Below the pieces are notes generated by a model that was given only the letters and a program-made list of their open reading frames with translations, ran no database searches and was not told the DNA's origin. Position numbers and translations under genes: made by a program. Below, one piece after another: positions 33,238-43,027 of a DNA stretch of 64,000 nt (position 1 is its first letter; each line of letters starts with the position of its first letter). The stretch comes from Favolaschia claudopus. Lineage: Eukaryota > Basidiomycota > Agaricomycetes > Agaricales > Mycenaceae. The stretch spans positions 620,001 through 684,000 of the forward strand of contig JAWWNJ010000003.1 of NCBI GenBank assembly GCA_037176885.1. The letters are read 5' to 3'.

Positions 33238-33796
33238 ACGCGGGGAAGTGTGACAATGTGACCGTGACTTCCCCGTGTTCCCACGGTTCCCCGCGCCCTG
33301 TTTTTTGTTCGTCAATGTTTACTGGGGGGAACGTGGTTCCCCCCAGACCCCCCTCCTTTTGCCTGACGGCCATTTCTTGTTGCTTAACACTTATTTTGTA
33401 CTTTATTTTCAATATCTATGGGTATAATAACTAAATAAGAATAAGAAAGAGAGAGAAAAAAATTACTGCAACATGAAAAGAGGTGAGGGGGTTGCGGGCG
33501 CCGGCCCGGACGGCTGGGGTTTTCCACCCCAGACCCCGACCGCTGCGCGGGGCTTTCCGCTCGCCGCGGGGGCCCACTGCGTGGTGCTAATGCTCGCCGC
33601 GGGGCCCGCTGCGCGGTGCGATTTGGATAGAGGGGTAACTTTGTATCTTATATCACTTTTAATGAACAACTATACATAAAGAGTACCCAGGATAAGGTGA
33701 ATTTGAAAGATTTATCGTGTTCCCTTGGTGTTCCCCGCTGTCGAGCCAACCGTGGGAATAAATAGTCACGGTCACAATGTGACTGATCCCCGCGTC
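33238..33796. mobile_element. candidate TIR element with GC-rich interior
   Basis: The ends are GACGCGGGG and complement, followed by matching TGTGACAATGTGACCGTGAC / GTCACGGTCACAATGTGACT. The interior has palindromes around GGGGGGAACGTGGTTCCCCC and a GC-rich run with repeated GCTCGCCGCGGGG and CGCTGCGCGG units. The target duplication is not clear. Confidence 0.5.
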
Positions 33797-33837
33797 AGTT
33801 TAAATTCCCTGTCCCTGCCTCCAGCGCGCAAGCCCCG

Positions 33838-36480
33838 GTGGCCTCTTCGTCTCGTCTTATATCAGAGTGTGTTGTTCCCACCACGTCGAATGAAGATGGG
33901 TTCCCTCCCTCAATAGAGCCGGTGTCTGAGCCGTCATCCTTGCCTGAATCTGTTACCCCTGCATCTAGCTTGGAAAATCCAGATGCGGCGCCTCAGCATG
34001 CCAATGAGAACAGTTTTGAGGTGGAATCTATCGTAGACATTGACAAGACTGGCGGGCGTAGACTTGTAGACTTCTCTTGTTTTGAATTGGTCATTGACTG
34101 TGACATCTAGATGAAGCCTCTATGGCGTGTCCGGTGGAAAGGGTATGGACCGGAACATGACCAATGGAATAGTTATGCTCAGCTCCAGTGCGTTCCCTCA
34201 CCTAGATTTGCTTCATTTGTACTCAAACTCCAATTAGGGATGCGTTAGAGTGCTTGGAAGAAGAGTTCAACAAACTAACAACTACCTACTCCCGGATCTT
34301 ATTTCCTTTTCGCGCTCTCCCTCTCCCTTCTCCTCCGCCTCACCTTCACCGTCTATCAAACGTAAACAGCTACCAGAGTCCGACGAAGACGATGTCTCCG
34401 ATGCTCCCGGCTCAAGTGCAGCCGTTGCTCTGCAGCTCGAAATGCTCGGCGTCTTAGAAAAGCTCTTTACACCTGAGCTACGTCAAGCTGAGCTAGATAG
34501 CCTTCTTGCCTCTGAAGAAAGCATTCAGCGGACCAAGCGATACTTTGCGCCGACTACAACTACAAGTATGGTGGAGATGTTGTTCGCCCAAAACGAGCTG
34601 CGAAGCCAATTCAATGACTACATGTCTTTTGTTCCTCGGTCTAGCTCGGGTTCGAAGTGGACGCAGCATAGCGCGGTTCTCTCACTAGAGAGGGTTGTTC
34701 AGGCAGTTGCTGTCCTTCCGGATCTCATTGTCAACGAAACCAAAACCACCATCTTGGATCGATCGCTTCGGTGGGAGATTGCTCGCTCCTACTTGCTTCT
34801 CTATTCCTGGTACCAGGAGACTGATCCTAAGCTCGCCAATACTCTGGTTGAGCTACATAAAAGCGGACACTGGACAGAGGAGGGAGGATACCCCGTGGTC
34901 CAGCGCTGCCATCCTGCCTTTGCTCCTCTCGTTCATTATATAGTATCCTATGTCGCCTGCCAATCCTGGTCCAAACACCAGACCAAGAAAGCCAAGCGCC
35001 GCCAGCCCGGTTCAGCTCCCCGTGATCGCTCTTTCCCGCATCCAAAATGTCCCTTCCCAATTCCCGATGAACAGCTGCGCTCCCTCCCGTACGACCTTCA
35101 TGGACTCCGGCTGGGGGAGGGCAAGACTAAGCGGATCATGCTCAACCTACCTAAAGGGCACAAAGGGCTGCAGAACGTAGATGCTATCTATGAATGCAGC
35201 GCCATTATCCTCCAAGCAGTTTGGTCATCAGAGCTGATCTTACCTCCTGTACTTAAGATGGAGCAAGCGCTTCCGCAGCCAGCTCGACGAAAGTCAGATC
35301 CCGATCTTGTGAAGCGTAGAGCTGTTGGTCGCGGGGCCGTGCTGCAGTGCATTGTTGATGCGTGTGGTAGTGACGAGTCAATCTTAGCGTCTTCTGATAT
35401 TGAGGGGATACTGGCTGCTCCTTGGCGAATGTTTTCGCCTCATCTAGAGAAGGAGTCGCGGTTTGCGCCTGCTGTTCTTCGAGATCCTCAGCGTACTTTG
35501 GCTCCACTGTCAGACTGGCTAGCAGAGCGTCTTGATGCCCACCCCTCTATTCTTGATTTCGCTGCTCAATCAGCTCGCTTCGTCCATCGCGGGCTCCTTG
35601 AGCTCCACTATGGTGTTGCGCTCAATGATGAGCATTATCTCAACCCTAACCTTCTGTACGACGAAGGAGAAGACGCGCTCTTTGTTGTACCTGAGGCTCT
35701 CAACAAACAGCGGAGAGCCACACGAAAGAAGACAGCACTATATCAGCCGCCAACAAAGGATTCCCTTCTCCCCAAGGCAGGAACGCCTCACCTTGGAGCA
35801 ATTGCCCTTCTGCTTCGAGAGAGATGTAACGAGCTTCGTAAATTTCCAAAGGCCGACTCCATTCTCCACAATGTCCTGATGGCTGTCATCCTAATCAGGG
35901 TCGCGTCCAGTTCGACCGAGACCAAAACCGATCCAGCCCGTCAGTTCTCCAACTATGCACAGCTTCTCCAGTGCTCCCTCCCACCATCCAAGCTCACTGA
36001 ACCGCTGGGCATTTCTCGCCTGCTTGCGTACATGGGCACTGGTCAAGGGAACAAAACCTCGGCATTCCTTCAGAACGGCCTTGATCCCAAAACGGCAAAT
36101 TTCCTATGGCTTTCAACGATTTTCAGGAGTGCATTTCCCATTTTGAGGCGGCAGAGCTCAGCAATATCACTCTTCTTTCTGACTATCGCACTAAAGCCGG
36201 CTCTCGTGCGGCGTCTCTCGCTGGCTACAGGCAGACATTCAATGCCTGCATCCGGGGGCAAGCAAGCAACCATCTTTCGCTCCAGCCAACAATGGGGAAA
36301 GGTGATCGCAAGCGCAAGTATACACTCGAGGAGAAGTTTACACCGTATTTCTCGGAGCGTGTTCAGAAGCTTTGGTGTGGCTTCTTGGGCGATCTTGTTG
36401 GGAAGAACCCAGGAAGCCAGGCGGAGTTGGGAGGTTTTCCTCCCTTTCGTTTAGACTACGGTACAAGAGGTACGCGCCGG
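33838..36480 (+). pseudogene. chromodomain protein of unknown function, frameshifted
   Basis: Chromodomain: FEVESIVDIDKTGGRRL, intron 34066-34110, then MKPLWRVRWKGYGPEHDQWN, intron 34188-34237, then DALECLEEEFNKL. Chromodomains bind methylated histone tails. A frame change follows at about 34250-34300. A long frame of about 600 residues then runs on with a Ser/Pro-rich linker (SPSPFSSASPSPSIKRKQ), an acidic patch and many helices (RSLRWEIARSYLLLYSWYQE, LGAIALLLRERCNELRKFPK). At about 36088 one base appears to be missing in an A run; reading the next frame continues with GKFPMAFNDFQECISHFEAA and YTLEEKFTPYFSERVQKLW. The C-terminus is lost in a basic tail. No enzymatic motif was recognised. The long body and the two introns argue for a real gene, broken once or twice. 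Confidence 0.6.
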
Positions 36481-37592
36481 CAAAAGCCGAGGCACAGCCT
36501 TGGGAGGGAGGGGGGGTCGGCGACCTCTTATTTCACTTTTTGGACAAAGCTGTAGAATGCTTCAAAAGTGCGTTTGGGAGAGTCAAAGGAAAAAAGTTGT
36601 GAAAATGCCAATTGATTACCTAATATTACCTAATATTAAATACTGCGGTTGTTGCCGTGAATGCCGACCTGGGAAGCCTTTGTACGAAACGGTTTGAAAA
36701 CGCACAAGAATTGAACAGAATCACACTGTTGGTACTTTGGAGCCTAAACCACGACTTACGAGGCAGTTTTTGGGTCAAAAGATCCGTTGGCCGTGCGAAA
36801 CCTGGCTGCATTAGGTAGATTTACATAAGCATTACGTAGGGAGGGAGGGTCGCCAGACCCTTAATCCACTTTTCCGACGTTGTGTCAAAGATTTTAAGAG
36901 TGCGTACCTCTTGTCATGTATATGGACTGAGACCTTGTAGTATGTACTAAATAGTGTTGTCGGAAAAATCCTGGGCAGCTTGTGTCGGCTCGTAAGTCAA
37001 TATAAGCCGCCATGAGGTTATAATCCATAAGGGGATTGTAGCGCATAGGTGTAGACCTTTCAAGCTCTCTTCAGCCGCTATAATCCATGCCCGGGACTAC
37101 ATGGGATTTAGGTGCTTGCAAGTTATTTTAGGTTAACGCACATTACCGCATATTTAGGAAATATAGAGCTCAATTGTGGTGACAAAAAACATGTATTCAT
37201 GGCTACGACAACGGTTCGGTGCTACCCGCCACATATGGATAGCCTACAAAATAACCTCGACTTCGAATGCCGTGCTAGAACGGTAAATAAACAAGGACCG
37301 CGTAAACGTACCACACAAGTTATACAGGATAGAACACAGTGCTGAAAAGCAGTCATTAGAAGTGGAAGGGAGAAAAAAGAACAGAGAAGAGAGTGTCAAA
37401 CCCGTAGTAACAAGTCCGACGAGGACAATTTAGCAAAATTCGAAGCGGTTGCACGGGTAGGGCAGAGATCTAGGATACGAGCAAGAAATCTAGAATAATC
37501 AAGAGAGGGAAGGAGTTGATAAAATACAGAGGTAAATGGCGAGGGACCGAAATTTGTTTTGAATTCAGCCCCGACGCCAGTCTCCTACCCAG
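36481..37592. other. no gene recognised; possible element end
   Basis: ACAAGAGGTACGC at about 36468 reappears inverted at about 36899-36911 (GCGTACCTCTTGT). The gene above loses homology at the first copy, so an element of about 450 bp may have truncated it. No target duplication found. The rest shows nothing recognisable. Confidence 0.3.
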
Positions 37593-37725
37593 CCTCACTT
37601 TCGAGTGTTGGGGAGTCACTGAGGGCGTAGATTCACTGTAAATTCACTATGTGTAATATTGACTGACAAATCTGATCTTATTACTCCCGAACTTCAAACC
37701 CCCAACACTCTCCAGGGAGGCTGGC
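37593..37725. repeat. short inverted repeat upstream of TET/JBP-like gene
   Basis: CGAGTGTTGGGG and CCCCCAACACTC face each other about 110 bp apart, with weaker pairing outside (CCAGCCTC / GAGGCTGG). Possibly a small MITE; flanking duplication unclear. Confidence 0.35.
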
Positions 37726-37740
37726 ATAAAACAAGTGTAA

Positions 37741-39230
37741 ACAACATTCGGAGCAACCATTGAAGAATTGGTTCAAGCTGCCGATGCTGCCCGAGATGTT
37801 TTAGAAAGTGAAGGCGATGGCTGTGAATACGTGGGTAGTGATTTGGAAGAGGAGTTCCCGTTGGATGAAGCTGAGTTTGGTGCGTTTTTTCAATGTTTGA
37901 TCTTGTGCCACCAATCTCATCTTCTTTCTGTATATGCCCTTCGTCGCCCTCAGGCGCCCATTTGCAGGCTGATACCCCAGTGACTCCAGGCCCCATCATA
38001 CTTCCGACCGAATCTTTGCCTAGCGCTTCCATTTCTTCCATCGACCAATCACTGGCCCAATCGCGCGCCCACGAGCGGAAATTAGACTACCACAAAAACC
38101 GTTGACGAAAGAAACGCCAAACGAACGCGTCGAACCCATTCACTCGCACCCACAACTCGTTTCCGTCCGATCTTCTGCCGTCTGCGCAGGTGCTCCCCGT
38201 AAACTACGATGCGGCTTCACTCAAAACCACCAGAGGCGGTCACTGGCTTGATGTTCGAGACAAAGCGCCTCCCAAACCCAAACGGAAGTCCGACGCGTCC
38301 CGATGGGCTAAGTCTCGGCTTCTAGAAGTAGAACAGCTAGTAGGAGAACTAGACTGTGTCCGCGTACACTGGGATGCGCGGTTAGCATTCAATTCGTGTG
38401 ATTAAATATTAATATTGTCCGACGTATGCTTAGTCGACCTTTACTTCTCCTCGACCGTCTCGGAGTCTCGGACGGATAATTGTCGTCTTTGTAGGGGGAC
38501 CGGACGACCCGGGTTGGGCTGCTGTGGCCGCCGATGCAGCCAAGACTTTAGATGACACACGTGAGGCAGGAATCCAGACGAATGCGTTCGCCGATTGAGA
38601 CGAATTGCACCGGCGCGGTCGATTTTATACACTCCGCAGCGGTGTATCACACGGAGGGGGGCAGCCGGTAAGCGTGTGTCTTGATTATAGCTCATACAAC
38701 AACTCTAACATATCGGTTAGTGCCCAAAGAACGCTACCGTTGCGCCCGCGGAAGAGCCGCTGCTCAATGGCTTGTTGAACAACAAAAATATTCGACGCAT
38801 TTGTGGTTTTCAATCTAGTATGTCGCGACGTAACATCAAATTAGTAGATGGCTGAAAGTACCCAGGTGTGTGACCGACCTTCGCAGTCTTTTCGATCACG
38901 ACCCTACCCTACGCCTGAACTTTACAAATTCGATCTTACCCTCCGTGACATTCAACCTGGGCCCGCAGTCAGCTAGCTTCGATCACCTCGACGATAAAAT
39001 CGTGCCCTTGGATGGTGTGCGATAACAAACGCAGGAAATTTCGACGCCACTCGGAGCGCGCTCCTGTATCTGTTCCCGAAGTCGAATCATCGCTGCTCGT
39101 ATAGAGGTGGTGTCATGGTTCTGTTTCCGAGAGCGGTAGAGGCCGAGAGACTCTCTAACTTCTCGAAACCGTGTGATCCTGTGACGAAGAATTCAGCCAG
39201 GACAGAGCCAAGACAGCGAAGACAGTAGAT
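37741..39230 (+). pseudogene. TET/JBP-like 2-oxoglutarate/Fe(II) dioxygenase, decayed
   Basis: The family oxidises 5-methylcytosine or thymine in DNA, and is expanded in mushrooms near transposons. N-terminal region: IEELVQAADAARDVLESEG, an intron, a Ser/Pro-rich stretch, TGA at 38102 (before RKKRQTN), HWLDVRDKAPPKPKRK, and VRVHWD before an intron. Next come VVFVGGPDDPGWAAVAADAA, TGA at about 38599, ELHRRGRFYTLRSGVSHGGG, an intron, and (in another frame) NNKNIRRICGFQSSM. Then LRLNFTNSILPSVTFNLGP, and SFDHLDD carrying the H-x-D iron-binding pair. After a one-base frame change near 38993 comes WCAITNAGNFD. The distal His expected near RHSN reads ERLSN here, so a ligand appears lost. The family assignment rests on memory of motif order. 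Confidence 0.55.
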
Positions 39231-39813
39231 CATTACCCTAGACCATATTGTGTTGTATCAATGTCGTGCAGGAGCAAAAGACGAAGAATCTCTTTGTCAT
39301 TTTTGCCCATCTTCCAGTACTTGAGAAGTGGGGCTCGGATCAGATCTAAGGGAGCTTTGAACAAAGTTCAGAATCGACATTGTGAACTTGATATATCGTG
39401 TACAACGCACGATTCGGTAGATATTGATTTTTCGAGGACATTGATCTTGGAGATGAAGTGTTGAGTTGGAATGTTGGATCGTCAAGAAAATGTCTGTCTT
39501 TATACCTCGCTCACCCACATGAAAATGCGATGAGTTTGCACAGATTCAAGAATAGCCTTGAACCGACTCGAGAACAGCTTCGAACAGCTTTCAGATATGT
39601 TGCTGCGGATATAGGCAAAGATTTCGTTTCAGCGATCAATAGCACAGCAAATATACCCACGGTTGAACCTTGGTAGTTGTCGTTGGCTTCGGTGCTTGCT
39701 CACTGCCTCAGAATCCTGCGCTATTTTCTGTACTGCCTCTGTGCTGTATAAATTGCTTGCTAACTTTTCTCTCTCATTGTGTCTCACATCCTTCCACCGT
39801 TGCTTTCTTCTTC
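39231..39813. other. no gene recognised
   Basis: A minus-strand frame at 39297-39518 has no recognisable domain and is probably chance. It would include the promoter for the fragment starting at 39814. Confidence 0.3.
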
Positions 39814-40265
39814 ATGTCTAAACCACTCGAAGTCTACGCTCAATTCACGGACGATGTCAGGGCAAATCGTCCTGTGGTCTGCGAGCGCTCCTCATGTGGT
39901 GTTGTCCTTCAACCTGGAGATCAAAATCGGCACTTGGTTAGAAATCAGAATCCAAATTTACCGGACCGAGTTGTATGCATCGAGCGCTTGTTACAACTGG
40001 ATTCTGGGCAAACCCGACACTCTTGGTGAGGAATCCTATCTATTGTGCATGGTTTCGGTCTGAGATTTGAATATTCAGTGCGTGGTGATATTTCTGAGCG
40101 AGCTGCGGCAGTACGTCGCCAGGCATTGGATGCGAAACGTAAAGGTAGATATACCAGTGTTTTTATTGTTTTCCGCTTCACCGAATTTCGCAGATGCGAC
40201 TCCGCTTCAGCGGCAGGTTACTGCTGTTCCACCAAATTATTCGATGCCGCCTCCACCGCCACCGG
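39814..40265 (+). pseudogene. N-terminal fragment of a Cys-rich basidiomycete protein
   Basis: Start MSKPLEVYAQFTDDVRANRP, then VCERSSCGVVLQPGDQNRHL, which looks like half of a zinc-binding site. In the next frame ACYNWILGKPDT provides the second Cys pair. A further frame change leads to ERAAAVRRQALDAKRK and then a Pro-rich stretch (NYSMPPPPPPG) ending at a GTGAGT donor at 40266. Such Cys4 modules precede longer proteins of unknown function in mushroom genomes (memory). The downstream exons are missing. Confidence 0.35.
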
Positions 40266-41505
40266 GTGAGTTTCGGTTTGTTTTGAGGTTCGACTCAATA
40301 GATTTGACTATATTCTCTCTTTAAAGCCTCGATGCTACCACACGTCAATGTACTCAGAGTCAACCTGCAAACTATCTTGCTATTTGTCCGCCGACAGTTT
40401 GTAAATCGCGTATAAGCATGTTTCACCAACAATGAAAGAAAGTTTGACCTTTAGCCGCTGCTAAAATGAGATTGTTTGCATCACGGCACGCATACAGTGT
40501 CCCAAACATATTTTGAGGCTTAGAGGTCTACCGGTATGCTCAGAGGTATCGAAAGTAGGAGAATTTCCCAATTTGGCAGGGTTTCCAAATGGAGTGAATT
40601 TCAAACTCCGCAGTGATCGATGTCGCTCCTCCACGGGACCCCTTAACGAATCCGTGACTACAATGATGGTAGGGATTTATTCAGGTTCTGAATGGAACTG
40701 CTAGCGTCTCAAACCTGGGGTTTTCCACCGCGCTCCGGATTCAAAATGCGCAGCTAGCGTCTACACCCGAGTTTGGGAAACGACACAAAAGACACGAGAG
40801 GACGCAGATACGGAGGCCGGGACCTAAGAACCTATAAAACGAAGCGCGCAAAGATGGTGGGAGACGACAAAAGAATGAAATTATGACAGGTGATATGTAT
40901 GCTACGTATATAAGGTCCATTATGATTGACAAATTCCAACATAAGACAGCAAGTGCCAAAATCAAGCTACAGCTTGTACCTTGTTTGCTCGCAGTCCTCC
41001 ACAGCGGAAACGGCAGGGAAATGGCGGTGTCGCGGATAAAATAATCGTTTCCGAAGCTACAAAGGCAAAAACAAAAAATCTGGCCGGGATTCCCTGTAGA
41101 TTGCTAACACTGTGGTTTCAGAACCCCCTGACTTTCCCATAGTCGGTTCACAAGGTTTTAATGGGAAATTCACTGAAAAACTTTGTGAATTCCACTATGA
41201 AGTTGTGAATTTCACGGAGATATTTTCACTGGGTCCAACTATGTGAATGGGGACATTCCATGGTGTAACGTGTTAATTCACATGGTTTCAAAATGGCATC
41301 CACCACATATTCCGATGAAAACTTTTTTCACTGTGTTGGATTCCCTTCCAATGCTCCGGGAATTCCCTTGAAGAATATGTGACACAATGGAAACTGCATG
41401 AAAAATCCATTACTTACTCCTCGCTTTGCCCAGTATCAAACCTACAAGTATTGGTTGCATTTCATCTATCTATGCTTAATGAACAAGGATTTACAAGTCT
41501 TCAAT
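40266..41505. other. no gene recognised; TTCAC-rich stretch
   Basis: 41110-41400 repeats GTGAATTTCAC-like words (TTCACTGA, GTGAATTCC, TTCACGGAG, TTCACATGG). TTTCAAACTCCGC occurs at about 40599. No coding frame is convincing. Confidence 0.35.
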
Positions 41506-41702
41506 AGAGACTTTGCGGTAGCCACCGGTGGCTATCCGAGGCCAATTTTTCTCGAGACCGGATGACAGCCTCCGGGTGAATTAGCCACTAGTTGTTCTAC
41601 CTATTCACGGGATGCTAGGGTGGCTAACCTGAGCGGGAGGCTCAAAAAACTATTGCACACGAAGAGCCAAAAATAGCCACCGGTGGCTTCCGCAAAGTCT
41701 CT
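41506..41702. mobile_element. MITE K2 with AAT duplication
   Basis: 197 bp, ends AGAGACTTTGCGG and complement, AAT at 41503-41505 and 41703-41705. The arms include AGCCACCGGTGGCT, itself a palindrome. Related to K1 by its terminal 13 bp and its duplication. Confidence 0.78.
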
Positions 41703-41705
41703 AAT

Positions 41706-43027
41706 AACAACTATTACTATTACTCGACTGTATATGCTCTCAGAGGCCTCTGTGAACACCAATTGAGGCTTCCTGGTATGTCTCAACTCTGCCTGGCTCC
41801 AATTGTGCAGCAAAAAATACAATTCAAATTTAAATTTTTCCTTCGGTCGATTTGAGACATCAATGATGGCATCAATGATGGGACCTATTTGGTGGTGGTT
41901 AGGCCGAGCGCACCATACACTCAAAGTTTCTTCAGAATGTCGACGCCTGAGGCCGCAGAAGGGACTGATGGAGTGTCGAATTTCGATTACCGCCACTTGC
42001 CTGTCACCACTTGATGTTGATGACAACTTCGGCTGAGAAGTTGAAAATGCCCTTTCTTGGTATTCCCCACAAAGAGAAGAAACAGCTGCACGGCTCATCC
42101 CTTCCCATCATTAGTCTCTCGTAGACAGACGCTACAACACGGAAGTCCTCGTCCCTGCGGTGTGTTGTAGTCTGTTGAAGAGGTCCTTCGGCCGAAAGTT
42201 GCTGAGAGTATTACGGCATTCCAAATTCTCGGGCTTCGTTCCCCCAACGTTCCCCTCCATTTATCGTGTTTTAAGCCTAAATTTCTTCAGAAGTTGTCTC
42301 CCGAGGGATAAACAAATACTTTTGGGAAATAATTTCAATAAAGATATCGCGTCATTGGCGAGATTGAGGACACCGCGAACAAAGCCGGTCACAAGCCTGT
42401 CACCCTGAGGGATATTCAGTGTAGCACGCTACACGGCGGAAAATAATATTTTGAGCTAACCTGAGACCTTTATTGCACCCTTGAACATAACTTCTCATTC
42501 AAATATTCGCTCAATACCCTTCCCCGAGATGGAATGAAGAAATGGAAGTTGTGGGAGTAGAAATTCAAACTCCGCAAATGCCGGCATAGGTCGAGCAGCG
42601 GTCACAGCGTCGCGTTCACTAACAGACTATCCCATCATCAGTGTCGGAAAATCCGAAATGGGCACATCAGTACTGATCAAGCCATCAGGTCCAAGCTGGG
42701 TACCTGATTAGTGCTGCCGCAAGGTGAGGCCGAGGCACCTCAAGGTGATGAGCCATCAACCTTGGTGCACCTTGAGGTGACATCACCTTGCCTCGAGGTC
42801 GCATCCGGAAATGGAAGCCGGGTGTCCCACGCTCGAGATTTCCTCTCGTCTTGCCTCGTATTCGCTCGTTAGCGCTCGAGAACAACTAGAAAAATGTACA
42901 ACCAATTAGAATGGACTATTGAATATGAAAGTAAGCTAAAATACAGGGGTTGGTAAGTAAAAAATCAAGATACAAGTAATTAGTCGGTGTTTACAGTCGA
43001 AATGAAGTACAAGTTGGGAGAAGATAA
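41706..43027. other. no gene; small hairpin and a solo hAT-like end
   Basis: The hairpin at 42112-42172 (CAGACGCTACAACAC...GTGTTGTAGTCTG) matches the one at 23752. At 42711 TAGTGCTGCCGC begins a run of CACCTTGAGGTG-type palindromes that resembles the end of the element at 44025, but no partner end was found. Confidence 0.35.

Noticed and set aside
37694..38041. 115-residue minus-strand frame
   Set aside because: Opposite the TET/JBP-like exons, without motifs of its own.
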